NCBI GenBank assembly: GCA_050740255.1
Contig: JBOICV010000139.1
Location: 4,175-68,174 of the forward strand
Direction: 5' to 3'
Origin: JBOICV01 sp050740255
GTDB taxonomy: Bacteria > Pseudomonadota > Gammaproteobacteria > Nevskiales > JBOICV01
Length of the DNA: 64,000 bases
Shown here: one piece after another, positions 43,402 through 53,463 of the stretch
How the letters are laid out: each line of letters opens with the position of its first letter
How positions within the stretch are numbered: position 1 is the first letter of the stretch
Program-made: the position numbers and the translations under genes
Notes under the pieces: generated by a model
Told to the model about the DNA's origin: nothing
The model's database searches: none
Seen by the model: the letters and a program-made list of their open reading frames with translations, nothing else

Positions 43402-45288
43402 ATGGCAAAAAACTACGACGCCTCCGCAATCGAGGTGCTGACCGGCCTCGACCCGGTGCGCAAGCGCCCGGGCATGTATACCGATACATCCAGACCGAAC
43501 CATCTAGCGCAGGAAGTGATTGATAACAGCGTGGATGAAGCTTTAGCTGGCTACGCGAAGAACATCGAAGTCATTTTGTACAAGGACGGCTCCCTCTCCG
43601 TAGCCGACGACGGCCGCGGTATGCCGGTGGACTTGCATCCGCAGCTCAAGAAACCCGGCGTCGAAGTGATTCTCTGTACCCTGCATGCCGGCGCCAAGTT
43701 CTCCGACGAGAATTACCAGTTCTCCGGCGGCCTGCACGGCGTCGGCGTGTCGGTGGTCAATGCCTTGTCCAGGCATCTTGAAGTCTGGATCAAGCGTGAC
43801 GGCCAGGAGTACAACATGGCCTTCGCCAGCGGCGCACCGAAGACCAAGCTCGAAGCCATTGGCGAGGTCGGCAGACGCAACACCGGCACCACGCTGCGCT
43901 TCTGGCCCGATCCGCAGTACTTCGATACCACCAAATTCAGTGTCCCCAAGCTGCAGCACAGCCTGCGTGCCAAGGCCGTGCTCTGCCCCGGCTTGCGCGT
44001 GGCCTTTACCGATGAAACGAGCGGCGAAAAGGCCGAGTGGCAGTATGAGGACGGCCTGCGCGACTACCTGATGGATAGCCTGCAGGGCACGGAGGCCTTG
44101 CCGCCGGAGCCCTTCATGGGCCGCAGCAAAGCAGAGCGCGAGAGCGCCGAGTGGGCGGTGCTGTGGCTGCCGACTGGCGGCGAGCCGGTACAGGAAAGTT
44201 ACGTCAATCTGATTCCCACGGAGCAGGGCGGTACGCATGTAAACGGCTTTCGCTCCGGTCTGACCGACGCGATCCGCGAATACTGCGAGTTCCGCAATCT
44301 TCTGCCGCGCGGCGTCAAGCTTGCACCGGAGGATGTCTGGGAAGGCATCAGCTATGTGCTCTCCTGCAAGATGCACGATCCGCAGTTTGCCGGCCAGACC
44401 AAGGAGCGACTGGGCTCGCGCGAGGCAGCGGTATTTGTCGGCGGCGTGGTCAAGGACGCGTTCAGCCTGTGGCTGAACCAGAACGCGCAGATGGGCGATG
44501 CCATTGCCCAGTTCGCCATCAACAATGCGCAAAAGCGCCTGCGCGCCGACAAGAAAGTGGTACGCAAGAAACTCACCAGCGGCCCGGCGCTGCCCGGCAA
44601 GCTGGCGGATTGCGCTTCGCAGGATTTATCGCGTACCGAACTGTTTTTAGTAGAAGGCGATTCGGCGGGCGGCTCCGCCAAGCAGGCGCGTGATCGGGAA
44701 TTCCAAGCGATTCTGCCGCTGCGCGGCAAAATTCTGAACTCGTGGGAAGTCGAACCGGACCAGGTGCTGGCTTCACAGGAAATACACGACATCGCGGTGG
44801 CACTGGGTGTTGAGCCGGGCAATCAAAATCTGGAAGGGCTGCGTTACGGCAAGGTCTGTATTCTGGCGGACGCCGACTCCGATGGCGCCCATATCGCGAC
44901 CTTGCTGTGCGCGCTATTCCTGCGTCATTTCCCGGCCTTGGTCAGCGAGGGCCATGTTCATGTGGCCATGCCACCGCTGTTCCGGATTGATATCGGCAAG
45001 GACGTGTATTACGCCCTGGACGATGCCGAAAAAAAGGGCGTAATGGACCGCATTGCGGCGGAGAATAAGCGCGGCAAGATCGCAGTGACCCGCTTCAAGG
45101 GTCTGGGCGAGATGAATCCGCTGCAATTGCGCGAGACCACCATGGCGCCGGACACGCGCCGGCTGGTGCAGTTAACGCTCGACGCCGGCGACGACACGCA
45201 CAAGCTGATGGACATGATGCTGGCGAAGAAACGCGCTTCGGACCGTAAGGAATGGCTGGAAAACAAAGGCGATCTGGCCGAGATATGA
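43402..45288 (+). CDS. parE: DNA topoisomerase IV subunit B
   Basis: ATPase subunit for decatenation. 628 residues, GHKL ATPase (EVIDNSVDEALAGYA, DDGRGMPVD, GGLHGVGVSVVNALS) and Toprim domain (LFLVEGDSAGGSAKQARD, ADADSDGAHIATLL). The length is that of ParE, far shorter than proteobacterial GyrB, and parC follows after 16 bp. Confidence 0.96.
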   Translation: MAKNYDASAIEVLTGLDPVRKRPGMYTDTSRPNHLAQEVIDNSVDEALAGYAKNIEVILYKDGSLSVADDGRGMPVDLHPQLKKPGVEVILCTLHAGAKFSDENYQFSGGLHGVGVSVVNALSRHLEVWIKRDGQEYNMAFASGAPKTKLEAIGEVGRRNTGTTLRFWPDPQYFDTTKFSVPKLQHSLRAKAVLCPGLRVAFTDETSGEKAEWQYEDGLRDYLMDSLQGTEALPPEPFMGRSKAERESAEWAVLWLPTGGEPVQESYVNLIPTEQGGTHVNGFRSGLTDAIREYCEFRNLLPRGVKLAPEDVWEGISYVLSCKMHDPQFAGQTKERLGSREAAVFVGGVVKDAFSLWLNQNAQMGDAIAQFAINNAQKRLRADKKVVRKKLTSGPALPGKLADCASQDLSRTELFLVEGDSAGGSAKQARDREFQAILPLRGKILNSWEVEPDQVLASQEIHDIAVALGVEPGNQNLEGLRYGKVCILADADSDGAHIATLLCALFLRHFPALVSEGHVHVAMPPLFRIDIGKDVYYALDDAEKKGVMDRIAAENKRGKIAVTRFKGLGEMNPLQLRETTMAPDTRRLVQLTLDAGDDTHKLMDMMLAKKRASDRKEWLENKGDLAEI

Positions 45289-45304
45289 GCTTCCGAAACT
45301 AAAA

Positions 45305-47545
45305 ATGCAAAAGTCCTTGCTCGATATTCAAACCGAGAAACTGCCGCTCAAGACCTTCACCGAGAAGGCCTACCTCGATTATTCGATGTACGTCATTCTG
45401 GACCGTGCGCTGCCGCATATCGGCGACGGGCTCAAGCCGGTGCAGCGCCGCATTGTCTACGCGATGAGTGAGTTGGGCCTGTCCAATGCCGCCAAGCACA
45501 AGAAATCCGCCCGCACGGTGGGCGATGTGCTGGGCAAATACCACCCGCATGGCGATACCGCCTGCTACGAGGCGATGGTGCTGATGGCGCAGCCCTTCAG
45601 CTACCGCTATCCGCTAGTGGACGGGCAAGGGAACTGGGGCGCGCCGGACGATCCAAAGTCTTTCGCTGCGATGCGCTACACCGAGGCGCGGCTATCGCCC
45701 TATTCGCAGACACTGCTGAACGAGCTGGAGCAGGGCACGGTGGACTGGGTGCCGAATTTCGACGGTACGCTGCAGGAGCCAAGGCTATTGCCGGCGCGCC
45801 TGCCGAATGTGCTGCTCAACGGCACCACCGGTATCGCGGTGGGCATGGCCACCGATATCCCGCCGCATAATCTGAAAGAAGTTGCTGCGGCCTGTCTGCA
45901 TTTGCTGGGCGATCCGGAAGCGTCAATCCGGGACTTGTGCAAACACATCAAGGGGCCTGACTTTCCGACGGACGCGGAAATCATCACGCCGAAATCCGAA
46001 ATTCTGGCGCTGTACAAGGACGGCAACGGCAGTCTGCGCATGCGCGCGCGCTGGGAGAAAGAGGATGACGATGTCGTCATCACCGCGCTGCCCTATCAGG
46101 TATCCGGGGCCAAGGTGCTGGAACAGATCGCGGCGCAGATGCAGGCCAAGAAGCTCCCGATGGTCGAGGATTTGCGCGACGAGTCCGACCACGAGCACCC
46201 GACACGCCTGGTCATCACGCCGCGCTCCAATCGCGTGGACTTGGACGAGTTGATGCAGCACCTGTTCGCCACCACCGAACTGGAGCGCAGCTACCGCGTC
46301 AATCTGAACCTGATCGGCCTGAACGGTCGGCCGCAAGTCAAAAACCTGAAGGACCTGCTGGCGGAATGGCTCGACTTCCGCAAGCAGACGGTCAAGAAAC
46401 GCCTGCAATGGCGGCTGGACAAGGTCACCCAGCGGCTGCACATCCTCGACGGCCTCCTGATCGCCTATCTGAATATTGACGAGGTGATCAAGATCATTCG
46501 GCGCGAGGATGAACCCAAGCCGGTGCTGATGAAGCGCTTCAAGCTGACCGACATCCAGACCGAAGCGATACTTGAACTGAAGCTGCGCCACCTCGCCAAG
46601 CTCGAGGAAATCAGGATCAAGGGCGAGCAAGCGGAACTCGATCAGGAGCGCGATACGCTGGAGAAAATCCTGGCGTCCAGCGCCAAGCTAAAAAAACTCA
46701 TCAGCGAGGAGTTGCAAGCCGACGCGGAGAAGTATGGCGACAAGCGCCGCTCACCGATCGTCGAGCGTGAGGCCGCCCAGGCGCTGGACGAAACCGCGCT
46801 AATTCCAACCGAGCCGGTGACCGTGGTGTTGTCGAAAATGGGTTGGATGCGCGCGGCCAGGGGGCATGAGATTGACCCCATAACGCTCAGCTATAAATCA
46901 GGCGACGAGTATCTGCAGGCGGCCAAGGGCCGCAGCAACCAGCAGGCGGTATTCCTCGATTCGACCGGACGCAGCTATACGCTGCCCGCGCACAGCCTGC
47001 CGTCGGCGCGTGGCCAGGGCGAGCCGCTGACCGGCCGTTTGCAGCCACCACCCGGCGCAGCTTTCGCTGGCGTGCTGATCGGCAGCGGACCTGAGCGCTG
47101 TGTGCTCGGTAGCCGCGGCGGTTACGGTTTCGTTTGCACGCTGGAGGACTTGTTCTCGCGCAATAAAGCCGGCAAGGGCGTACTAACCAATCCGCAGGGC
47201 GGGGTGTTGCCGCCGTTGCCCCTAGGTGACATGGAGGGTGACGAGATCGCACTCTGGCTTGCCAGCGTAACGGCGGAAGGCCGGCTGCTGGCCTTCCCGC
47301 TCGCGGAGCTGCCGGTGTTGCCGCGCGGTAAGGGTAATAAAATCATCCAGGTGAAATCCCCGGACGCGATCGTAGGTTGGGCAGCGGTAAACGAGGGTGC
47401 AGCTCTGAAGCTTTACAGTGGGCAACGGCATCTGACACTCAAGTGGCGCGACCTGGAAGGCTATCGTGGCGCCCGGGCGCAGCGCGGCCTGTTCCTGCCC
47501 AAGGGCTTTCGCCAGGTTCAACATATTGAAATGACAAGCGAGTAA
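45305..47545 (+). CDS. parC: DNA topoisomerase IV subunit A
   Basis: Breakage-reunion subunit. 746 residues; catalytic Tyr125 in AAMRYTEARL, the quinolone region HPHGDTACYEA with Thr at the position equivalent to E. coli Ser80, and a short C-terminal beta-pinwheel (ALYLPAHSLPSARGQGEPLTG region). Pairs with parE upstream. Confidence 0.96.
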   Translation: MQKSLLDIQTEKLPLKTFTEKAYLDYSMYVILDRALPHIGDGLKPVQRRIVYAMSELGLSNAAKHKKSARTVGDVLGKYHPHGDTACYEAMVLMAQPFSYRYPLVDGQGNWGAPDDPKSFAAMRYTEARLSPYSQTLLNELEQGTVDWVPNFDGTLQEPRLLPARLPNVLLNGTTGIAVGMATDIPPHNLKEVAAACLHLLGDPEASIRDLCKHIKGPDFPTDAEIITPKSEILALYKDGNGSLRMRARWEKEDDDVVITALPYQVSGAKVLEQIAAQMQAKKLPMVEDLRDESDHEHPTRLVITPRSNRVDLDELMQHLFATTELERSYRVNLNLIGLNGRPQVKNLKDLLAEWLDFRKQTVKKRLQWRLDKVTQRLHILDGLLIAYLNIDEVIKIIRREDEPKPVLMKRFKLTDIQTEAILELKLRHLAKLEEIRIKGEQAELDQERDTLEKILASSAKLKKLISEELQADAEKYGDKRRSPIVEREAAQALDETALIPTEPVTVVLSKMGWMRAARGHEIDPITLSYKSGDEYLQAAKGRSNQQAVFLDSTGRSYTLPAHSLPSARGQGEPLTGRLQPPPGAAFAGVLIGSGPERCVLGSRGGYGFVCTLEDLFSRNKAGKGVLTNPQGGVLPPLPLGDMEGDEIALWLASVTAEGRLLAFPLAELPVLPRGKGNKIIQVKSPDAIVGWAAVNEGAALKLYSGQRHLTLKWRDLEGYRGARAQRGLFLPKGFRQVQHIEMTSE

Positions 47546-47612
47546 GCTTGAAACTATCGAGATCCGCCCCAATCTAAGGCTGGTGGACTGTCACTGGAGA
47601 GACTAAAAACCC

Positions 47613-48497
47613 ATGAAGCGTGTACTTCTGTTCCTGGCGACCAACCTCGCCGTGATTCTGGTGCTCGGCGTAGTCACCTCGCTGCTCGGCGTTAATCAAT
47701 GGATTACCGCGCAGGGCCTGAATTACGAGGCTCTGCTGGTGTTCGCATCGGTATTCGGTTTTGGCGGTGCCTTCATCTCACTACTGATTTCGAAGCCCAT
47801 GGCCAAGTGGGCAATGAAGGTACAGGTCGTCCAGCAACCCAAATCCTCGGCCGAAGCCTGGTTGGTGCAGACAGTTCAGCGGATGGCGCGGCAGGCCGGC
47901 ATCGGCACGCCGGAGGTCGGTGTCTACAACTCGCCGGACATGAATGCCTTCGCCACGGGCTGGAACCGCAATAGCGCCCTGGTGGCGGTCAGCAGCGGAC
48001 TGCTGCAAAGCATGAAGCAGGATGAAGTCGAAGCCGTACTGGGCCATGAGGTTACGCACGTGGCCAATGGCGATATGGTGACACTGGCCCTGATTCAGGG
48101 CGTGATGAACACCTTCGTCATCTTCCTGTCACGCGTGATCGGCTATGTGATTGATAAAGCCGTGTTCAAGAACGAACGCGGAGTGGGCATCGGTTATTAC
48201 GCGACGGTTATCGCGCTGGACATCGTGTTCGGCATCGTCGCCAGCATGATCGTCGCCTGGTTCTCTCGTCAGCGTGAGTTTCGTGCGGACGCCGGTGGCG
48301 CCCAACAAGCCGGCCGCGAGAAAATGATCAGCGCCCTGCAGCGGCTCGGCGCGGCGCGTGAGCCGGCGGCGATGCCGGAGCAGCTCGCGGCTTTCGGCAT
48401 TCGTGCCGGCGGCAAGAGCAAGCTATGGCAGTTGTTGATGAGCCATCCGCCGATCGAGCAGCGCATTGAGGCTCTACGGGCCGGCGCCGCTCGCTAA
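47613..48497 (+). CDS. htpX: Membrane zinc metalloprotease HtpX
   Basis: Inner membrane quality-control protease. 294 residues, two N-terminal and two central membrane helices, zinc motif GHEVTH (HExxH, about residue 140) and RQREFRADAGGA with the third ligand. Typical size. Confidence 0.96.
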   Translation: MKRVLLFLATNLAVILVLGVVTSLLGVNQWITAQGLNYEALLVFASVFGFGGAFISLLISKPMAKWAMKVQVVQQPKSSAEAWLVQTVQRMARQAGIGTPEVGVYNSPDMNAFATGWNRNSALVAVSSGLLQSMKQDEVEAVLGHEVTHVANGDMVTLALIQGVMNTFVIFLSRVIGYVIDKAVFKNERGVGIGYYATVIALDIVFGIVASMIVAWFSRQREFRADAGGAQQAGREKMISALQRLGAAREPAAMPEQLAAFGIRAGGKSKLWQLLMSHPPIEQRIEALRAGAAR

Positions 48498-48528
48498 GAC
48501 CTGGGACTTGGCACAGGGATGTGCCAAC

Positions 48529-48593
48529 GCTTTTCGAGCGCGAAGCGTTTGCTCGAAAAGCGGGAGCCGCCGAAAGTCGCGCCTTTCGGCGGC
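48529..48593. terminator. Two hairpins in the convergent htpX / FimX-like gap
   Basis: Stem 1 GCTTTTCGAGC (48529-48539) with GCTCGAAAAGC (48551-48561). Stem 2 GCCGCCGAAAG (48566-48576) with CTTTCGGCGGC (48583-48593). In the 128-bp gap between the converging genes they probably end transcription from both sides. Confidence 0.6.
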
Positions 48594-48625
48594 GACGCTG
48601 AAAAATGGCAGGATGCCTTTTTCAG

Positions 48626-50665
48626 CTATGAACCCGTCACCACGTAGTTCACCCCAACCTGCCATAGCATCGCCATGCTGTGCGCATCGGCCGTGCCGGC
48701 GGACACGATCTTACAACCGTGGTTGCGCGCGGCGGTCATGCATTCCTGTACCTGCTGGTGCAATTTATCCTTGTTGTTGATCAGCGCTTTACTGGCCGTC
48801 GGGGATAAGCGCACGAAACGCACGGCTACGTGCTGTAGCAGTTTGGCGGAGGCCGTCGTGCCCGCCAGTCCGTCCACCGCCATGCTGACCGGCATTCCCG
48901 CCACATGTTGCAAGAGCGAGTTCGCCTGGCTGACGTGATAAATCAGCGCCTTCTCGTTGAACATCAGCACCAGTTCCTGGCCGTTCAAAGTGCCGGCCGC
49001 TGCTTGCTGTCCGAGCCAACTGCCCAGCGGCTCTGCGTTCTCAAGCGATGCACTGCTGAGCGGCACGAATAAACCCTGCTGCCGGCCTTCACGCGCGCGT
49101 TGTGCCAGCGCCGCCAAGGCTTGGCCCAGCACCCGCGACTCGATCTGCGCGGACAAATGCGCTTTTTCCGCCCAGGGTTGGTACTCCTCCGGCGAGTGCT
49201 TCTTATCGCCATCGTCCTGTAGGTAGGGCAGCGCGTCAAAATACTCGCGCTGATCACCTTCCAAACTGGCGACGTTGCGAAAATTGAGTTGGAAACGATT
49301 TTGCGCGATGCCGTTCTGCAGCCGGCTGAGCCAAGTGGGGTCCACCACCGGTGCTTGTGCCGTCTCGGCCTCGGTCACCAAGCTCTTGACCTGATTGCCG
49401 CCCTTGGTGGACAGCTCCCGCGCAGCAGCGCGGGCTTCCCAAAAACGGCTTTCCGCTTGATCTGCGCTGACAACCTGAGTGACGCCGATACTTACGGTGA
49501 GCAAGGCAGACACGGATTCCGCTTGAAAGACCTGTTCCTGGGCGTTCTTGCACAGGCGCTGCGATAGCTCGACTGCCGAGGACAGACCGACGTCTTGCAG
49601 CGTGCAGACGAACTCGCTGCTGGAGAAACGGAAAATCTCTACGCCCGGTGCCGCGGTTCTGAATAAATCGTGCAGCACTAACGAAACTTTGAAGGCGGGG
49701 ATGAACCCGATGCGCTTCTCCAGCCCGGGCATATCGTCAATGATTACGTAGTAAAGCGTTACCGGTGGATGGTCTTGATAGTGCCTGGCCTCGGTGATCT
49801 GTCGGTAGAGTGCGAAGCGCGGATCATGCTCCGGCAGTCCGTTCGTCACCACTTGTAGGTCTGCTCCTGCGCTGGCGGCAGCCGGTGCGGTGACGATCGG
49901 CTGCAGGGGCACGATCAGAACCTCAAGACAGTCTTCGCCGTTGAACTGCGCGGTGCGTACGCGCAGCTCCATCTCGAAAGCCGCGCCCGGGTCGCGTGAT
50001 CCGTGACAACGCAGGCTGTGCTCGGCTTCCTTGCCTTTGCTTACGCGGCTCAAGGCCCTTTTGACCTGCGCCTGATCGTCAGCACCGATCAAATCCATCA
50101 GAGGCTCACCGGCCATCGCCAAAGGGTCATCCAGGCCGAAACACTTGGCAAAGGCGGGATTGACCTCGACGATAATCCCTTCCTGCAAATAAGCTACCGC
50201 GTCCTGACTCGTGCTGATCAGGCCCTCGACCTGATTGGACAAGACAGCAACTTCGCGCTCCGCTTCGCTAAGCTGGCGGGTAAGATGGTGCACCCCCAGC
50301 TCGCGCATGAACACGAATTGCAGATGCTCCAGATGCCGTGGCGAGACGCAGTCGCGCGCACGGCTCTTGAGCGCCTGGGTGAGACGGTCGCCGTCGAGCG
50401 TCTCTACCAAGAGCAGGACCGGCACACCCGGCAGCACTTGCTGGCAGGTGCGCACGACCTGGTCGACGTCGAGCTTGGGGTCCTGGCCATCGCAGAAAAC
50501 TAGATCGGGGGTGAACTGACGGAGGCGGTCCGGCAGGTCATCGCCAGGCGTCAGCGCCTGCATGCGTACCGGTTGACCGGACTTGCGCAGATGGGCTTCG
50601 ATTTTGGCGGCGTCGTACTGCGCCTTCGAAACTGTCACCAGCTGAGCGTAATCCTTGCCAACCAC
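48626..50665 (-). CDS. FimX-like protein with REC-PAS-degenerate GGDEF-degenerate EAL
   Basis: 679 residues. Approximate layout: receiver-like 1-125 (LVTVSKAQYDAAKIEAHL, PDLVFCDGQDP), PAS 150-260, GGDEF-like 285-440 where the active motif reads SSSEF (in EIFRFSSSEFVC), and EAL-like 450-679 where EAL is replaced (REYFDALPYL) and the later DDFGTG loop reads VDGLAGT. Both catalytic domains therefore look inactive; FimX in Pseudomonas and Xanthomonas has the same plan and works as a c-di-GMP sensor in type IV pilus twitching. That role here is inference. No pilus genes are adjacent. Confidence 0.8.
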   Translation of the reverse strand: MVGKDYAQLVTVSKAQYDAAKIEAHLRKSGQPVRMQALTPGDDLPDRLRQFTPDLVFCDGQDPKLDVDQVVRTCQQVLPGVPVLLLVETLDGDRLTQALKSRARDCVSPRHLEHLQFVFMRELGVHHLTRQLSEAEREVAVLSNQVEGLISTSQDAVAYLQEGIIVEVNPAFAKCFGLDDPLAMAGEPLMDLIGADDQAQVKRALSRVSKGKEAEHSLRCHGSRDPGAAFEMELRVRTAQFNGEDCLEVLIVPLQPIVTAPAAASAGADLQVVTNGLPEHDPRFALYRQITEARHYQDHPPVTLYYVIIDDMPGLEKRIGFIPAFKVSLVLHDLFRTAAPGVEIFRFSSSEFVCTLQDVGLSSAVELSQRLCKNAQEQVFQAESVSALLTVSIGVTQVVSADQAESRFWEARAAARELSTKGGNQVKSLVTEAETAQAPVVDPTWLSRLQNGIAQNRFQLNFRNVASLEGDQREYFDALPYLQDDGDKKHSPEEYQPWAEKAHLSAQIESRVLGQALAALAQRAREGRQQGLFVPLSSASLENAEPLGSWLGQQAAAGTLNGQELVLMFNEKALIYHVSQANSLLQHVAGMPVSMAVDGLAGTTASAKLLQHVAVRFVRLSPTASKALINNKDKLHQQVQECMTAARNHGCKIVSAGTADAHSMAMLWQVGVNYVVTGS

Positions 50666-50710
50666 GTGCGACTCCTTATTCAGTAATCGAAATTCAGTGA
50701 TCGAGCCAAA

Positions 50711-51742
50711 TCATAGCAGCGTCTTGCCGGGCTGCCCCGGTTCTTCACGCACCAGCCGCGGCACGAGGTATCCCGGCAATTCCGCCGCCAGCGCATGATG
50801 CAACTCGCGGGCGGAGCTCTCGGGTACTTCGAAATGAGCGCTGCCCTGCACCCGATCGAGCAGATGCAGGTAATACGGCAGTACCCCGCAAGCAAACAGG
50901 CGCTGACTTAAGTCCCTGAGCGCGGCAACGCTATCGTTGACACCGCGCAGCAGCACGCTTTGGTTGAGCAGCGTTGCGCCTGTGGTGGCGACCGCGCGCA
51001 TCGCCAGGGCCACGGCCCGATCAAGTTCATGTGCATGATTGGCGTGGATCACAACGATCTTCTGCAAGCGCCCGCGACCCAGCCAGGCGAGCAGTTCGGC
51101 GTCCACGCGTTCTGGCAGCACAACCGGCTGGCGCGTATGGATGCGCAGACGCTTGAGGTGGCTAATCCCGTCGAGTTGGTCGGTCAGCTCCGCCAGACGT
51201 CGGTCGGAAAGCGACAACGGATCGCCGCCGCTGAGAATGACTTCTTCCAGGCTGGTATCCGCCGCGACGCGTTCCAGCGCCGGCTGCCAGCCGGCGCGCG
51301 CCGCCGTGTGATCCGCATAAGGGAAATGGCGGCGGAAGCAGAAACGACAATGCACGCCGCAAGCGCCGGTGGTGATCAATAACGCCCGGCCACGGTACTT
51401 CTGCAGCACGCCATCCCCACGTGCGCTGGGTAGATCGCCTACCGCGTCGCGGCCAAAGCCGGGCGCGGCGTCCAATTCGGCGGCCAGCGGCAGCACCTGC
51501 AACAACAGGGGGTCGCGAGGGTCGCCCTTGTGCATGCGTGCGACATAGCCCCGCGGGACGCGCAGGGGGAATAAGGCTGCGGCCTGCCGCGCAGCCGGCA
51601 GCAACTCCGGACCCAGCTCCAGCAGGTTCAGCAGCTCGGCGGGATCGGTAACGGCCTGTTGCAATGCTGCGCGCCAGGAAGGCTGCCGCGCACGCGGTAT
51701 TTCGGGCAGAATACGCGCCCTTGTCGCAGGTGGCGGGGTCAT
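50711..51742 (-). CDS. epmB: EF-P beta-lysylation protein EpmB
   Basis: Radical SAM lysine 2,3-aminomutase that makes beta-lysine for EF-P. 343 residues with cluster motif Cys128-x3-Cys132-x2-Cys135 (CGVHCRFCF), VILSGGDPLSLSDRRLAEL, and PLP site near YYLHLLDRVQGSAHF. The divergent neighbour is efp, its substrate. Confidence 0.95.
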   Translation of the reverse strand: MTPPPATRARILPEIPRARQPSWRAALQQAVTDPAELLNLLELGPELLPAARQAAALFPLRVPRGYVARMHKGDPRDPLLLQVLPLAAELDAAPGFGRDAVGDLPSARGDGVLQKYRGRALLITTGACGVHCRFCFRRHFPYADHTAARAGWQPALERVAADTSLEEVILSGGDPLSLSDRRLAELTDQLDGISHLKRLRIHTRQPVVLPERVDAELLAWLGRGRLQKIVVIHANHAHELDRAVALAMRAVATTGATLLNQSVLLRGVNDSVAALRDLSQRLFACGVLPYYLHLLDRVQGSAHFEVPESSARELHHALAAELPGYLVPRLVREEPGQPGKTLL

Positions 51743-51788
51743 TCGGCTAGTTTACCGCCTGATATTTCATCAGCAATCGAGAATCACC

Positions 51789-52358
51789 ATGTCCACGTAC
51801 AGCACCAACGAGTTCAAAGCCGGCGTCAAAATCCTTTTGGACGGTGATCCCTACTCGATTTTGGAGAACGAATACGTCAAGCCCGGCAAGGGCCAGGCGT
51901 TCAACCGCGTGAAAATACGCAACCTCAAGAACGGCCGCGTGATCGAGAAAACCTTCCGGTCTGGCGACACCGTCGAGGGCGCAGATGTGATTTCGCTCGA
52001 GATGCAGTATCTCTATAGCGATGGCGAGTTCTACCACTTCATGAACCCAGAGAATTTTGAACAAGTAGCAGCCGGCAAGACCGCTTGCGGCGAGGCGATT
52101 CAGTGGCTTAAAGAGCAGGACAACTGCACGATTACCTTGTGGAATGGCGTGCCCATGCTGGTCGAACCCCCGGCCCATGTGTCGCTGAAAGTCATCGAGA
52201 CCGACCCCGGCCTGCGCGGTGATACCGCCACCGGCGGCACCAAATCAGCCAAGCTTGAAACCGGCGCGGTCGTGCGCGTACCGCTGTTTATCAACAATGG
52301 CGAAGTGCTGCGCGTGAATACGCGCACCGGCGAGTACGTCTCCCGCGCCGGTAAGTGA
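51789..52358 (+). CDS. efp: Elongation factor P
   Basis: Rescues ribosomes stalled at polyprolines. 189 residues; Lys34 in KPGKGQAF is the site that EpmA/EpmB would modify, and the C-terminal domain TDPGLRGDTATGGTKSAKLETG is conserved. All three genes of the beta-lysylation system are adjacent. Confidence 0.97.
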   Translation: MSTYSTNEFKAGVKILLDGDPYSILENEYVKPGKGQAFNRVKIRNLKNGRVIEKTFRSGDTVEGADVISLEMQYLYSDGEFYHFMNPENFEQVAAGKTACGEAIQWLKEQDNCTITLWNGVPMLVEPPAHVSLKVIETDPGLRGDTATGGTKSAKLETGAVVRVPLFINNGEVLRVNTRTGEYVSRAGK

Positions 52359-52378
52359 CGGCCGTATAGCGGCCGTCA
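52356..52378. terminator. Hairpin at end of efp
   Basis: TGACGGCCG (52356-52364), loop TATAG, CGGCCGTCA (52370-52378), 9-bp perfect arms; the left arm includes the efp stop codon TGA. No clear U-tract, so it may pause rather than terminate. Confidence 0.55.
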
Positions 52379-52426
52379 CCCTGAGCGAGCGCCATATAGG
52401 GCGCGAGTCGAAGGATCTCGCTGAGC

Positions 52427-53398
52427 GTGGCAGACAATCACTGGCGCCCAAGCGCCGACCAGCAAGCCCTGCGGCTACGCGCTGACTGGCTGACGCGCAT
52501 CCGCAGCTTTTTTGCCGCACGCGGCGTATTGGAAGTGGAAACGCCACTGCTCTCCGCCGCGAGCAACACCGACCCGAACCTCGCCAGTATCACCGCGCAG
52601 ACTGCATTCGGACCGCGCTGGTTGCACACCTCGCCCGAGTTTGCGATGAAGCGCCTCTTGGCAGGCGGCAGCGGGCCTATTTACCAGATCTGCAAAGTTT
52701 TCCGAGACGGCGAGCAAGGTCGCTGGCACAACCCGGAATTCACCATGCTGGAATGGTATCGGCCGGGTTTCGACGAATTTGCATTGATGGACGAAGTCGA
52801 GACTTTACTGCGTGAACTACTACAGGCGCCGGCAGCGGAATTTCTCACCGAAAGCGTGACTTATGTAGATGCCGTCAGGCAGATTGCCGGCGTGGACGCA
52901 TTAGCGTCTACCCCGAACGAACTGCAAGCTTGTCTGCAACGTCACCAGGTGCCGCTGCCTGAAACGGGCCCGAGCGACGCAGCTTCACGCGATTTCTGGC
53001 TCGACTTGATCATGGGTGAGGTAGTAGGGCCAAAGCTTGGTCTTTCGCAACCCTGCTTTGTCTATGACTACCCGGCCAGCCAGGCCGCGCTGGCACGGCT
53101 CAAGCCCGGCGGCGTAGCGGCGCGTTTCGAGCTTTATTGGAAAGGCGTGGAACTCGCCAACGGCTTTCATGAACTGACGGACGCGGCAGAGCAGCGTAGC
53201 CGTTTAGCGCGTGATCGCGCGCAACGGCGTTCACGCGGCTTACCCATGGTGCCGCAAGACGAGCATTTGCTTGAGGCCTTGGCGCAAGGCCTGCCCGATT
53301 GCAGCGGCGTCGCGCTCGGCCTGGACCGCTTGTTGGCACTCGCGCTGGGCTACGACAGTCTGCAGCCGGTACTGTCATTCCCCTTCGACCGCGCCTGA
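52427..53398 (+). CDS. epmA: EF-P lysine ligase EpmA
   Basis: Truncated lysyl-tRNA-synthetase homologue (PoxA/GenX) that attaches beta-lysine to EF-P. 323 residues from GTG 52427, class II core without an anticodon-binding domain: VETPLLSAASNTDPNL, FRDGEQGRWHNPEFTMLEWYR, GVALGLDRLLALALG. Confidence 0.96.
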   Translation: MADNHWRPSADQQALRLRADWLTRIRSFFAARGVLEVETPLLSAASNTDPNLASITAQTAFGPRWLHTSPEFAMKRLLAGGSGPIYQICKVFRDGEQGRWHNPEFTMLEWYRPGFDEFALMDEVETLLRELLQAPAAEFLTESVTYVDAVRQIAGVDALASTPNELQACLQRHQVPLPETGPSDAASRDFWLDLIMGEVVGPKLGLSQPCFVYDYPASQAALARLKPGGVAARFELYWKGVELANGFHELTDAAEQRSRLARDRAQRRSRGLPMVPQDEHLLEALAQGLPDCSGVALGLDRLLALALGYDSLQPVLSFPFDRA

Positions 53399-53404
53399 CT
53401 GTCT

Positions 53405-53463
53405 TGTAGGAGCGACTTTAGTCGCGATTTGAATGGATTGTTGCGGCTAAAGCCGCTCCTACA
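53405..53463. repeat. Inverted-repeat element between epmA and psd
   Basis: TGTAGGAGCGACTTTAGTCGC (arms 53405-53425; 53443-53463) pairs imperfectly with its counterpart GCGGCTAAAGCCGCTCCTACA to form a long hairpin, a REP-like sequence common in Pseudomonas and Xanthomonas relatives. It overlaps the psd stop codon (53459-53461) and probably acts as a bidirectional terminator. Confidence 0.75.
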
